A stretch of 64,000 bases of DNA from Betaproteobacteria bacterium (GCA_013298765.1 JAAFJA010000006.1:62001-126000), one strand, 5' to 3'; counted from the stretch's first letter, positions 26,100-36,857 are shown. Notes: generated by a model from the letters alone, not told the origin. A program made the numbers and translations.

Positions 26100-27311
26100 A
26101 TGCGCAAGCCATTTGATCTATTGATTGTTGGCGGCGGCCCCGTCGGCTGGGCATGTGCGCTCGCGGCAACGCGTGCGAGCGAGCAAATGCGACACCCGCT
26201 TTCCATTGCGCTGGTGGATGCGTCGCCGCCACGCGCTGTGCCAACCGGGCTTTTCGAGCCGCGTGTGTACACCGTGACGCAAGAGAATTTAGCCTGGTGC
26301 CGCGACAGCGCAGTCACCTTCGATGCGGCGCGGCTTTGTGATGTGAACGAAATTTGCGTGTTCGATCAACAGGGCAGCCAGGCGCTAAACGTCTCCGCTC
26401 GCGATGCGCGACGTCCCCGTCTGGCGTCCGTGATCGAGCACGATACGCTTACCCATGCGCTTGCCACGCGCGCAGGAATGGCTGGCGTCGAGTTTGTCGA
26501 GGCGAGCATTGGCGAGAGCGGTGTATTGGATCAATATCGCTACGTCGAAACGAGTCGTGGCGAACTGCTCAACGCCAAGCTCGTCATCGTTGCCGAGGGT
26601 GCGCGCTCGAAGCTGCGTGCGGCGTTGCAGATCGCAACCATTGAGCGCGACTACGAACGCTTCGGTGTAGTCGCTCATTTTTCTGTTCGTGCACCGCACC
26701 TCGGTCAGGCGCGTCAGTGGTTCCTGCCGGACCGAACCATCCTCGCACTCCTACCACTGCCCAACGTGGATGGCGCACCCGCAGTGTCAATGGTATGGTC
26801 ATGTAGCGCCGAGCAAGCGGAGCGACTTAAGTCGTTGACCGCCGCCGCGCTTTGCCAAGCGGTCTCCGTCGCCAGTCGCAATCAAGTGAGCATTGATGAG
26901 GCGCTTTCCTCGCCACAAGCCTTTCCCCTGCGGCTCTTACGAGCGAGTGACCCGGTCGCCGAACGGGCGATCTTGGTCGGTGATGCGGCGCATGCAGTGC
27001 ATCCGCTCGCTGGTCAGGGCGTGAATCTGGGTTTGGGCGATGCCATCGGTCTGCAGGCGGCGCTCACCTCGTCTATCGCGGTTGGCTTCGACGTGGGACA
27101 CCCGCTCGTCACCGCTAAATTTCGAAGGTTGCGATATTCGGCGGTTCTTGCCATGCAAACGGCGACCGATGGGTTGGCGCGACTCTACAATCTTGACCAA
27201 TCGCTTTTTGCGATGCAGCCAACGGCGCTCGCAACCGTTGCGGATGCCGGAATGCGCGTTCTAGGGCGCCTACCCGCATTTCGTCGCGCGCTGTCTTCCG
27301 CTGCAAGTTAA
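26100..27311 (+). CDS. UbiH/UbiF/COQ6-family FAD-dependent hydroxylase
   Basis: This 403-residue flavoprotein monooxygenase most likely hydroxylates the ubiquinone ring. FAD-binding motifs are Ile-Val-Gly-Gly-Gly-Pro-Val-Gly near residue 10, Val-Ala-Glu-Gly-Ala-Arg-Ser in the middle, and Val-Gly-Asp-Ala-Ala-His-Ala-Val-His-Pro-Leu-Ala-Gly-Gln-Gly-Val-Asn-Leu-Gly, the UbiH-family signature. Which ring position it modifies cannot be decided from sequence. It precedes dsbC by 33 nt, as in other betaproteobacteria. Confidence 0.9.
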   Translation: MRKPFDLLIVGGGPVGWACALAATRASEQMRHPLSIALVDASPPRAVPTGLFEPRVYTVTQENLAWCRDSAVTFDAARLCDVNEICVFDQQGSQALNVSARDARRPRLASVIEHDTLTHALATRAGMAGVEFVEASIGESGVLDQYRYVETSRGELLNAKLVIVAEGARSKLRAALQIATIERDYERFGVVAHFSVRAPHLGQARQWFLPDRTILALLPLPNVDGAPAVSMVWSCSAEQAERLKSLTAAALCQAVSVASRNQVSIDEALSSPQAFPLRLLRASDPVAERAILVGDAAHAVHPLAGQGVNLGLGDAIGLQAALTSSIAVGFDVGHPLVTAKFRRLRYSAVLAMQTATDGLARLYNLDQSLFAMQPTALATVADAGMRVLGRLPAFRRALSSAAS

Positions 27312-27344
27312 TGCGCGTTCAAATCCGCGCTCAAAGGAATATCA

Positions 27345-28133
27345 ATGAAAAAGGTTTTGTTCACCGTTCTAACTGCGCTCGCAGTGACTGCTTGTAACGC
27401 GCAGCAGCCGCCAGCGACTCGCGCGGCCGCGCCTGCACCCGCCGCGAGTGCAGGCAGCTCGGCAATAGCTGATATCGAGAAAGCGCTCGCAGATCGCTTC
27501 AAAGGCGCGCCAATCAAAGGGGTTCGCGCGAGTTCGATGCCAGGGCTATTTGAAGCAATGATCGGCGACGACATGATTTATTTTGACGCGAAGGTCAGTC
27601 ACTTCATCGTGGGTAATCTGGTGGATGCCTCGAACATGACCAACCTCACCGAGCAGCGCGTCGCAGAATTAAACGCGATTGATGTCAAACAGCTTCCGAT
27701 TGAAAACGCAATCAAGTTCGTGCGCGGTAAGGGCGAGCGGGTGATGTATGTATTTACCGATGTGGATTGCCCATTCTGTACGCGCCTTGAGCAAACGATT
27801 CAGTCCATGGATAACGTAACGGTCTACAACTTCATGTTCCCGATCGATTCACTCCATCCGCAGGCTCACAAAAAGCAAGCGGGTATTTGGTGCGCGAAGG
27901 ATCGTTTGCAGGCATGGCAAGACGGCGTGCTCAATAAAAAGTTTGACGCAACCGTGAAAACAGATTGCAGCAACCCTGTGGAAGCCACCAAAGCGCTGGG
28001 CGCGAAGCTTGGTGTGCGCGCAACGCCGACCTTCTTTCTGGCCGACGGTCGCATGGTCGCGGGCGCGATCCCGAAAGATCGCCTCGAAGCCGCACTCGCA
28101 GGCGCTCAAGAGCGCGTTGCTACTAAGAAATAG
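27345..28133 (+). CDS. dsbC: Thiol:disulfide interchange protein DsbC, putative lipoprotein
   Basis: DsbC is a periplasmic disulfide isomerase and chaperone. The 262-residue protein has a DsbC N-terminal dimerisation domain (about 40-110), the thioredoxin-type active site Asp-Cys-Pro-Phe-Cys (Cys142, Cys145), the cis-Pro loop Arg-Ala-Thr-Pro-Thr-Phe-Phe, and the second structural Cys pair (Trp-Cys-Ala-Lys and Asp-Cys-Ser-Asn). The signal region ends Ala-Val-Thr-Ala-Cys-Asn, which fits a lipobox with Cys17, so it may be membrane-anchored, followed by a Pro/Ala linker. An AAGGA site lies upstream. Confidence 0.93.
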   Translation: MKKVLFTVLTALAVTACNAQQPPATRAAAPAPAASAGSSAIADIEKALADRFKGAPIKGVRASSMPGLFEAMIGDDMIYFDAKVSHFIVGNLVDASNMTNLTEQRVAELNAIDVKQLPIENAIKFVRGKGERVMYVFTDVDCPFCTRLEQTIQSMDNVTVYNFMFPIDSLHPQAHKKQAGIWCAKDRLQAWQDGVLNKKFDATVKTDCSNPVEATKALGAKLGVRATPTFFLADGRMVAGAIPKDRLEAALAGAQERVATKK

Positions 28134-28185
28134 CGTCACTTACTGACTTTTCTGTAACTCGTCACTTCTCTTACGGAGGGAAACC

Positions 28186-29298
28186 ATGGCTCTGATGGAC
28201 TTCATCAAAAAGCAGCTGATCGAAATCATCGAATGGCAGGATGATTCGCGCGATACGCTTTCTTATCGTTGGCCTGATCAAGACAAAGAGATCAAGAACA
28301 ACGCGCAATTGATCGTTCGCGAGAGCCAAGTCGCACAGTTTGTTTACCTAGGCAAATACGCTGATGCGTTAGGCCCTGGCAAACATAACCTCACCACCGA
28401 CAACATCCCAGTTCTCTCTACGCTTCTCGGCTGGAAATACGGTTTTGAATCGCCGTTCAAAGCCGACGTCTACTACGTTACGACACGCGTTTTCGCGGGT
28501 AACAAATGGGGTACGGCAAACCCAATCATGATGCGCGACACCGATTTCGGCGTGGTGCGTCTGCGCGCGTTCGGTCAGTACGATTTCAAGATTGTGAACC
28601 CATCGCTCTTTTTGAAAGAAGTGGCGGGCACTGACAATCATTTCCGCCTGGATGAGTTCATCGATGTGATGCGCTCGAAAATCGTGACCGTGTTCTCGGA
28701 AGCCATCGCGAATGCGAAAGTGCCTGCGCTTGACGTCGCCTCGCGCTACAGCGAAATTGGCGATGCACTGTTGCCCGCGATCAATCCACAGACCACCGCG
28801 AAATACGGGATCGAGATCACCTCGTTCAACATCGAAAACGTGTCTCTGCCACCCGAGGTCGAACAAGCAATCGACAAGCGCGGTGCCATGACAACTATTG
28901 GCGACATGGGCGAATACATCCGCTACAACATGGCGAACGCCGTCGGCGAAGGCAAAGCGGGCACGATGGGATTTGGCGCTGAGTTTGCGGCAGCGATGAC
29001 CATGGGCCAGCAGATGTTGCAGCAGCCGGGCGGTGCCGTGGGGCAAAACCCAGCGGCCCCGAAAGGCATGGTGCCAGGGGCGATGGGCAGCGCGCCTGCA
29101 GCGACGGCGGCCGCCAGTGCCGTTGCGGCGGGAGCGCCGACAATGGAGCTGATGAACCCCGCGCAGGTGGCTCAGATGCTTGGCGTCAGTGAAGCTGACG
29201 TGCTCGCAGAGCTCGATTCTGGCAACCTGAAAGGGCGCAAAATCGGCACGCAGTGGCGCGTCACACGCGAGGCGGTCGAAGCCTTCCTGAAGGGCTAG
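28186..29298 (+). CDS. SPFH-domain protein (YdjI-like) with C-terminal helix-turn-helix module
   Basis: This 370-residue protein belongs to the YdjI/'virion core protein' branch of the SPFH (stomatin/flotillin) superfamily: Trp-Gln-Asp-Asp-Ser ... Leu-Ser-Tyr-Arg-Trp-Pro near the start, a core to about residue 245, and a Gly/Ala/Met-rich linker (~255-325). The last ~45 residues (Ala-Gln-Val-Ala-Gln-Met-Leu-Gly-Val-Ser ... Ile-Gly-Thr-Gln-Trp-Arg-Val-Thr-Arg) match an excisionase/MerR-type HTH; in this setting it may be a protein-binding tail. A strong GGAGGG site precedes the ATG. It leads a three-gene set with a small membrane protein and a zinc-ribbon protein. Confidence 0.85.
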   Translation: MALMDFIKKQLIEIIEWQDDSRDTLSYRWPDQDKEIKNNAQLIVRESQVAQFVYLGKYADALGPGKHNLTTDNIPVLSTLLGWKYGFESPFKADVYYVTTRVFAGNKWGTANPIMMRDTDFGVVRLRAFGQYDFKIVNPSLFLKEVAGTDNHFRLDEFIDVMRSKIVTVFSEAIANAKVPALDVASRYSEIGDALLPAINPQTTAKYGIEITSFNIENVSLPPEVEQAIDKRGAMTTIGDMGEYIRYNMANAVGEGKAGTMGFGAEFAAAMTMGQQMLQQPGGAVGQNPAAPKGMVPGAMGSAPAATAAASAVAAGAPTMELMNPAQVAQMLGVSEADVLAELDSGNLKGRKIGTQWRVTREAVEAFLKG

Positions 29299-29331
29299 CA
29301 ATAGCGCAGTTAGCCCTAGTTTACTGAGGCA

Positions 29332-29366
29332 AGCGCGGTGATTTGCTGAGAAGCAATAGCCGCGCT
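29332..29366 (+). other. Stem-loop downstream of the SPFH gene
   Basis: AGCGCGG (29332-29338) pairs with CCGCGCT (29360-29366), and an inner TTGCT/AGCAA stem closes a short loop. There is no T-run directly after, so it is not a standard terminator. It may stabilise the SPFH mRNA or reduce read-through to the two genes downstream. The whole gap 29299-29517 holds no supported gene. Confidence 0.5.
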
Positions 29367-29517
29367 AATCACCCTCTAGCCCTGATGTAATAATCGCCTT
29401 ACGGAAATCGTCGTAAGACTGAAGGTGCGGGGCGTTATGTGCGATTCACGCTGTCGAACCCCATTATATCCACCTCAGCGCGTTCAAAATCTTTGCATGC
29501 GTTTGAGGGCATGATCG

Positions 29518-29739
29518 GTGAGCACCATCTTCGTTCTTCTCGTATTTGCGTACTTCGTGATTCGTTTCGAAGTCGAAATTCTTGAGAAAATCGTATTGTT
29601 AGTGCTGATCTCGGTGGTCTCCCTTCTGCCGCTTGCGCTGCCCAACATGCCTGAGATTCGCTTATGCGCGGCAATTGCGCAAGGTGCGATCGGTATCTTC
29701 ATCACGCTTCGCATGCACTATCTGAAACAGAATCCTTGA
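29518..29739 (+). CDS. Small two-span membrane protein
   Basis: This 73-residue protein consists mostly of hydrophobic segments (about residues 3-17, 22-42 and 47-62), so it is likely an inner-membrane hairpin. It starts with GTG at 29518 behind GAGGG at 8-nt spacing and ends 2 nt before the ATG of the zinc-ribbon gene, which supports a real, coupled gene. It has no family name I recognise. By position it could play the part of the small membrane partner (YdjH-like) in YdjG-YdjH-YdjI modules; this is inference. Confidence 0.6.
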   Translation: MSTIFVLLVFAYFVIRFEVEILEKIVLLVLISVVSLLPLALPNMPEIRLCAAIAQGAIGIFITLRMHYLKQNP

Positions 29740-29741
29740 CG

Positions 29742-30902
29742 ATGAACGGCACTGCAACTCACACCCCCGCAACCGCGCCTGAGAAGGCTGCGCGCAGCAA
29801 GTTCTCCTGCGTCGCTTGCGGCGGTGAGGCGGTATGGAATCCGGCAAAGCAAAAACTCTTGTGTGCGTTCTGCGGCACTGAATCACCGCTGCCGCTTGAA
29901 AAAGAAACGCCGCCCGGCATTCAATCGACCGATATCGTTGAGCATGATCTAGCCAACGCGCTGAAAAACATTCAGGGTGAGAAGCGCGGTTGGGCACGCA
30001 CATCGCGCATGATCAAGTGCCGACAGTGTCAGGCCATCAGCGTTTTCGATGCCGCGAAGCAAGCGAAGAATTGCGAGTTTTGCGGCGCATCTGCCATCGT
30101 TGAATATGACGAAACGGATGACGTGATCCGCCCCGAAGCGATCCTGCCCATTCAGGTGAGCGAACCGAAAGCGCGCGAAGTAATCCGTGCGTGGTACGGC
30201 AAACTTTGGTGGGCTCCGAATGCGTTGAAAAAGCGCGCGATGACGGATACCGCAAAGGGCGTGTATCTTCCCTACTGGACGTTCGACGCGATGGTGGATG
30301 CCCAGTGGCAGGCCGAAGCGGGCTATCACTACTACGTCACTGAGAGCTACTATGACAACGGGCAGCAGCGCACTCGGCAAGTGCAGCGTACCCGTTGGGA
30401 GTGGACGAGCGGCAGCCTGAATCATTTTTTCGACGATACGCTGGTTTGCGGCTCGAAGGGGGTTCACGAAAAACTGCTTCGATCCGTTGAGCCTTTTCCA
30501 ACCACCGAACGCGGCGTGGGGGCATTGAAGCCCTACGACCCGGCATATGTGAGCGGCTGGACAGTGGAGCGCTACCAAATTGATTTGATTGGTGCGGCGA
30601 AACTCTCGCGCACTCGAATGATGGGCGAAACAGAAGCGCTCTGCGGCAGTCAAGTCCCGGGAGACACGTATCGCAATCTTCGCGTGAATGCGGATTTCTC
30701 TCGGCAAACGTTTAAGCACATCTTGGCCCCCGTGTGGCTCATGACCTACACCTACGGCGCAAAGGATTTTCAAGTCATCATCAATGCCGTGACCGGAAAG
30801 CTTGATGGCGAGTATCCGAAGAGCTGGGTAAAGATCACCTTCGCCGTGCTCCTTTTCATCATTATCGCGCTCATCATTTTCGCGAGCGGTGGCAAACACT
30901 GA
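29742..30902 (+). CDS. Double zinc-ribbon membrane protein (YdjG-like)
   Basis: This 386-residue protein begins with two TFIIB/rubredoxin-type zinc ribbons: Cys-Val-Ala-Cys-Gly ... Cys-Ala-Phe-Cys-Gly (residues ~19-45) and Cys-Arg-Gln-Cys ... Cys-Glu-Phe-Cys-Gly (~92-117). A middle domain rich in Tyr/Trp (Tyr-Leu-Pro-Tyr-Trp-Thr-Phe-Asp) follows, then one C-terminal membrane helix (~360-381). The frame is open upstream, but the ATG at 29742 follows the 73-residue gene by 2 nt. Such proteins co-occur with SPFH/YdjI proteins. They are sometimes misnamed as primosomal helicase-like because of the ribbons; no helicase motif exists here. Confidence 0.83.
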   Translation: MNGTATHTPATAPEKAARSKFSCVACGGEAVWNPAKQKLLCAFCGTESPLPLEKETPPGIQSTDIVEHDLANALKNIQGEKRGWARTSRMIKCRQCQAISVFDAAKQAKNCEFCGASAIVEYDETDDVIRPEAILPIQVSEPKAREVIRAWYGKLWWAPNALKKRAMTDTAKGVYLPYWTFDAMVDAQWQAEAGYHYYVTESYYDNGQQRTRQVQRTRWEWTSGSLNHFFDDTLVCGSKGVHEKLLRSVEPFPTTERGVGALKPYDPAYVSGWTVERYQIDLIGAAKLSRTRMMGETEALCGSQVPGDTYRNLRVNADFSRQTFKHILAPVWLMTYTYGAKDFQVIINAVTGKLDGEYPKSWVKITFAVLLFIIIALIIFASGGKH

Positions 30903-30965
30903 TCGTCTCGCGCAGAGATTGCAATCCGTGTCCGATAAGAGATTCCTTGTCTCGCTCGCTGCGCC

Positions 30966-31709
30966 ATGATTGACTGTCATCCGGCGTTCGACTTCATACG
31001 CCCGCTCCTTGATCGGATTGATCGCGACCGACTGCATGCTTCTCTTAACGCGCTTGCGCGGAGTTTGAGCGTCGACATTTTGTTTGTGCCTGCGCCCGAG
31101 GCGCGCGTATCAGCAGTCGAGTATGAAACAAGAATCGCAGTCAATCACGAACTCATCACAACAAACAAGTGGCATGACCTGTTCAACGCCTGCATTTGGC
31201 TCACCTTTCCGCGTACGAAACGAGCAATCTCGGAACTCCATGTGAGCTTAGGCGCGGGCATCAACAATCGACGGCCGAGACGTCGCGACGTACTGACATT
31301 GTTCGATGAATCGGGAGTCATTTTGCTCTGCGATGAACCCATATGTGCGGAGCTCGAACAACTAAACGTACAACACCAATGGAGTGCCCTGTTCGTTGAT
31401 CGTCGCGCTTTATGGAGGGCGGAGATCAAGCCCATTCTTTTCGGACACGGCGCGCTTGAGCAACTCGCCGCTGACTGGCATCGCGGCCTGACGGTGAAAT
31501 CTCAGTGGCTCGCATTGAGCGCGAAGACGGCGCTCGACGAAGTGGATCAGTTGATGGCAGAACGGCTGATACAACACCAAATGCTGCGCGAAGACGAACG
31601 AAGAATTCCGCTGCCACTGCTGGGGATTCCAGGCTGGTTCGCAGAGACTGAGAATCCTGATTGCTACACCGACACGAGTATTTTTCGACCCAAGCGAGTG
31701 CATCGATAA
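30966..31709 (+). CDS. DUF3025-domain protein
   Basis: This 247-residue protein carries the DUF3025 hallmark His-Asp-Leu-Phe-Asn-Ala-Cys-Ile-Trp-Leu-Thr-Phe-Pro-Arg-Thr-Lys near residues 69-84, then Arg-Arg-Arg-Asp-Val-Leu-Thr-Leu-Phe-Asp-Glu-Ser-Gly and Leu-Phe-Gly-His-Gly-Ala-Leu-Glu-Gln. The C-terminal Pro-Leu-Leu-Gly-Ile-Pro-Gly-Trp is also typical. The family is found mainly in beta- and gammaproteobacteria and has no known function. A hairpin separates it from queA. Confidence 0.83.
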   Translation: MIDCHPAFDFIRPLLDRIDRDRLHASLNALARSLSVDILFVPAPEARVSAVEYETRIAVNHELITTNKWHDLFNACIWLTFPRTKRAISELHVSLGAGINNRRPRRRDVLTLFDESGVILLCDEPICAELEQLNVQHQWSALFVDRRALWRAEIKPILFGHGALEQLAADWHRGLTVKSQWLALSAKTALDEVDQLMAERLIQHQMLREDERRIPLPLLGIPGWFAETENPDCYTDTSIFRPKRVHR

Positions 31710-31726
31710 AATCACGAGTCCCATGA

Positions 31727-31756
31727 GTTTTAGAAAGCCGTGTTGCTTTCTAAAAC
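31727..31756 (+). other. Perfect 12-bp inverted repeat before queA
   Basis: GTTTTAGAAAGC (31727-31738) and GCTTTCTAAAAC (31745-31756) form an uninterrupted stem with a 6-nt loop, ending 19 nt before the chosen queA start. There is no T-run, so it is not a typical terminator. It could be a protein-binding palindrome or an RNA structure in the queA leader. It does not match the preQ1 riboswitch pattern I know. Confidence 0.6.
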
Positions 31757-31775
31757 CACAACAGATCGCCCGCAC

Positions 31776-32825
31776 GTGTCGCACAACTTTACCCTTTCCG
31801 ATTTTGATTACTCTCTTCCGCCAGAGCTAATCGCTCAACATCCGCTGGCGATTCGTTCCGCCTCACGCTTGTTAGACGCGCGCGACGCTCAGGTACATGA
31901 TCGCGTGTTTGAAGAATTGCCCCGATTGCTGCAGCCGGGTGACCTATTGGTGTTTAACGATACGCGAGTTATCAACGCGCGACTGCCTGCGATGAAGTTA
32001 TCCGGCGGAGCGGTGGAGGTCATGGTCGAGCGCTTGCTCTCACCCACCCGCGCCATCGTGCAACTGCGTGCAAGCCATGCGCCAAAGCCTGGCAGCGAAA
32101 TCGTCATCGCACCAGAGACGCATCGAGCGTTCGCCACAATTGAATCGCGTGACGATCGATTCTTCTCAATTGCGCTCAAGACGGGCGCGCCCGATTTTGA
32201 AGCACTCATGCGCGACGCAGGGGAGCTTCCTCTTCCGCCGTACATGCAGCGCCACGCTGAGCAGGCCGATGAGACGCGCTACCAGACGGTGTACGCGAAG
32301 CATGCGGGTGCAGTGGCTGCACCCACCGCTGGGCTGCACTTTGATGACGCCACGCTAAATGCCTGTCGCGAGCGTGAAATTAACTTCGCGTTCGTCACCT
32401 TACACGTGGGCGCGGGCACTTTCCTGCCAGTGAAAACGGAAAACATCGCGGAGCACCGCATGCACAAAGAACGCTATTCGCTGCCACAGCTCACCGTCGA
32501 TGCGATCAACCAAACAAAAGCGCGCGGTGGCCGCGTGGTGGCCGTAGGCACGACCAGCGTGCGCACACTCGAAGGCTCCTACCAAGCGTGCGGTGAACTT
32601 CGCGCGCACGAGAGCGAAACCGAGATCTTCATTACGCCAGGCTTTGATTTCAAAGTGGTGGATTTGATGATTACAAACTTCCATCTTCCAAAATCAACGC
32701 TCATGATGCTGGTCTCAGCGTTTGCCGGCTATGAGCACATCATGTCGATCTACAAACACGCTGTCGAGCAGCGCTACCGCTTTTTTAGTTACGGTGACGC
32801 GATGCTCTTACAGCGACGGGTGTAG
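31776..32825 (+). CDS. queA: S-adenosylmethionine:tRNA ribosyltransferase-isomerase
   Basis: QueA transfers the ribosyl group of SAM to 7-aminomethyl-7-deazaguanine in tRNA, forming epoxyqueuosine. From GTG at 31776 it has 349 residues: Phe-Asp-Tyr-Ser-Leu-Pro-Pro-Glu-Leu-Ile-Ala-Gln-His-Pro near the start, Phe-Asn-Asp-Thr-Arg-Val-Ile-Asn-Ala-Arg, Ala-Ala-Pro-Thr-Ala-Gly-Leu-His-Phe, His-Val-Gly-Ala-Gly-Thr-Phe-Leu-Pro-Val and Asn-Phe-His-Leu-Pro-Lys-Ser-Thr-Leu. An in-frame GTG at 31740 lies in the hairpin loop and is less likely. tgt follows on the same strand but is separated by an opposing DUF1223 gene. Confidence 0.96.
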   Translation: MSHNFTLSDFDYSLPPELIAQHPLAIRSASRLLDARDAQVHDRVFEELPRLLQPGDLLVFNDTRVINARLPAMKLSGGAVEVMVERLLSPTRAIVQLRASHAPKPGSEIVIAPETHRAFATIESRDDRFFSIALKTGAPDFEALMRDAGELPLPPYMQRHAEQADETRYQTVYAKHAGAVAAPTAGLHFDDATLNACREREINFAFVTLHVGAGTFLPVKTENIAEHRMHKERYSLPQLTVDAINQTKARGGRVVAVGTTSVRTLEGSYQACGELRAHESETEIFITPGFDFKVVDLMITNFHLPKSTLMMLVSAFAGYEHIMSIYKHAVEQRYRFFSYGDAMLLQRRV

Positions 32826-32857
32826 CGATACCTCTGGTGACGAGTCTCCGCGATTGC

Positions 32858-34861
<2,004 letters not shown>

Positions 34862-34872
34862 AGCACACAAGA

Positions 34873-34970
34873 ATCAATCAGCTTTTGCCTTTTATCTCTC
34901 ATTTAACCAGGGCGAGGGTGCGATAAATATTAGTAGTGCGTTTCGACTTTAAATGTGCCTAGCCCAGTTA
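34873..34970 (+). repeat. Long intergenic repeat, copy A
   Basis: The first 60 positions (34871-34930) align without gaps to 53771-53830 with 41 identical bases, including the exact 15-mer atcaatcagcttttg and the block cgataaa. Similarity drops after that but agccc recurs at the same offset 90 nt into both copies (34961 and 53861). Both copies lie just downstream of a gene stop (tgt here). No open frame is supported. It may be a REP-like element or a small-RNA or terminator-related structure. Confidence 0.6.
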
Positions 34971-35084
34971 AATTAGCCGTTTATCTCTTAGTGTCATCAT
35001 TGGTTTGCAGCTCGATCTACGCCTTCACCCGATCACCTCCGTGCTGCGACGACGCCGTCACAGTTTGCGTTTAGCATCGGTTCT

Positions 35085-36857
35085 GTGAACACTGTCGCAG
35101 ATCAACCGTTCTTGGACTCGCACAAAATCTCCTTCGCTCTCCACGGCGTCGCCGCTGCGCCGGGCATTGCGATTGCGCGTGCGCAGCTTGTGTCCAACGC
35201 CACCCTTGAAGTGGCGCACTATGACGTCACACTCGCTGATGTTGAAGCGGAAAAGCAGCGCTTCGATCAGGCCATCGCCACAGTGCGCCAACAGTTCGAA
35301 GAAATTCACGAGCGCATGAAGCATGAGGATGCGCCTGCCGATTTCGCCGCGTTCCTCGATGTGCACTGGATGATCCTAACCGATACGCAGATCGCACAAG
35401 AACCCAAGCGAATCATCGAAGAGCAGCGCTGCAACGCAGAGTGGGCGCTCACCCAGCAAATGAACACGCTGGTCGAGCAATTCCAGCAATTTGAAGATGC
35501 CTATTTGCGCGAGCGCGCCAACGATGTCGTACAGGTTGTAGAGCGCATCGTGAAGGCCCTGATGGGCCGCGCCAATGAACTACCCCGCAGCGATCATTTG
35601 CATACGACGGCGCTCGTGGCGCACGATCTTTCGCCAGCTGACGTTATTCACTTCAAGGAAAACGCGTTTGCCGCGTTCGTCACCGACGCAGGGGGCGCAA
35701 CCTCCCACACCGCGATCGTAGCGCGATCGCTCGGCATCCCCGCGGTCGTTGCGCTCCACAACGCTCGCTCGCTGGTGCGTGAGAATGAACTGATGATCGT
35801 GGATGGGGATAGCGGTCTTGTGATCGTGAACCCCGATGCTCATGTGCTTGCCGAGTACAAGCTCAAGCAAGAGTCGCAAGCCATTGAGCGACAGAAACTA
35901 AAGCGGCTGGTTACCAAGCGCGCCGAGACGCTCGATGGACTCGTGGTCGATCTCAATGCAAATATCGAGCTGCCCACTGATTTGCCAGCTTGCGTCGAAA
36001 ACGGTGCTGATGGGATCGGGCTCTTCCGCTCGGAGTTTTTGTTCCTCCATCGCGAGGATTTGCCGAGCGAAGACGAACAATTTGAGGCGTACAAAACGGT
36101 GGTTGAGGGCATGCAGGGCCGCCCTGTCACCATCCGTACCTTTGATCTGGGGGCCGACAAACGAATGCCCGGACTCGGTGATCGGTCCAGTGAGAATCCG
36201 GCGCTCGGTTTGCGAGCGATCAGACTCTGCTTGGCGGAACCAAAACTCTTTATGACGCAGCTCCGTGCGATCCTGCGCGCCAGTGCGTTCGGCAAGATTC
36301 GCATTCTGATTCCGATGATCGCAAACGCGCACGAAGTGGCGCAAACGCAGGGTTTCATCAAGCGTGCGAAGGCAGAACTGAGCGCGAACGGAATTGCGTT
36401 TGACCCCAACGTTCCGGTTGGCGGCATGATTGAGATTCCGGCCTCCGTGATCTCGCTGCCCTACTTCGCAGAAAAGCTTGATTTCCTATCGATTGGAACG
36501 AACGATTTAATTCAGTACACGCTCGCAATTGATCGCACCGATGATGCGGTCGCGCACATGTATGACCCGCTTCATCCGGCCGTGGTGAAGCTCGTCGCCT
36601 CCGCGATTCGCACCGCGACAAAACTAGAAACGCCCATTGCCGTGTGCGGCGAAATGGCGGGTGAACTGAGACTCACTCGCCTGTTGCTCGGCTTCGGTTT
36701 GCGAAACTTTTCGATGCATCCAAAGCAGCTGCTGGCGATCAAGCAGCGCATCCTCACGTCGTCTCTGGCTGACTGTGAAGCGGCAGCAAACAAAATCCTC
36801 AAAACCGACGATCCGGTGAAGATCACTTCGACGCTTGCGAAGTTGAATGCGCTGTAG
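35085..36857 (+). CDS. ptsI: Phosphoenolpyruvate-protein phosphotransferase (Enzyme I)
   Basis: Enzyme I takes phosphate from PEP and gives it to HPr. The 590-residue protein starts with GTG. Gly-Val-Ala-Ala-Ala-Pro-Gly-Ile-Ala-Ile-Ala-Arg-Ala opens the HPr-binding part. The phosphohistidine loop is Gly-Gly-Ala-Thr-Ser-His-Thr-Ala-Ile. The PEP barrel has Gly-Ile-Gly-Leu-Phe-Arg-Ser-Glu-Phe-Leu-Phe, Arg-Thr-Phe-Asp-Leu-Gly-Ala-Asp-Lys, and the catalytic Cys in Val-Cys-Gly-Glu-Met-Ala-Gly. Its HPr and EIIA partners are 29 kb away; in many relatives the three genes are contiguous. Confidence 0.96.
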   Translation: MNTVADQPFLDSHKISFALHGVAAAPGIAIARAQLVSNATLEVAHYDVTLADVEAEKQRFDQAIATVRQQFEEIHERMKHEDAPADFAAFLDVHWMILTDTQIAQEPKRIIEEQRCNAEWALTQQMNTLVEQFQQFEDAYLRERANDVVQVVERIVKALMGRANELPRSDHLHTTALVAHDLSPADVIHFKENAFAAFVTDAGGATSHTAIVARSLGIPAVVALHNARSLVRENELMIVDGDSGLVIVNPDAHVLAEYKLKQESQAIERQKLKRLVTKRAETLDGLVVDLNANIELPTDLPACVENGADGIGLFRSEFLFLHREDLPSEDEQFEAYKTVVEGMQGRPVTIRTFDLGADKRMPGLGDRSSENPALGLRAIRLCLAEPKLFMTQLRAILRASAFGKIRILIPMIANAHEVAQTQGFIKRAKAELSANGIAFDPNVPVGGMIEIPASVISLPYFAEKLDFLSIGTNDLIQYTLAIDRTDDAVAHMYDPLHPAVVKLVASAIRTATKLETPIAVCGEMAGELRLTRLLLGFGLRNFSMHPKQLLAIKQRILTSSLADCEAAANKILKTDDPVKITSTLAKLNAL

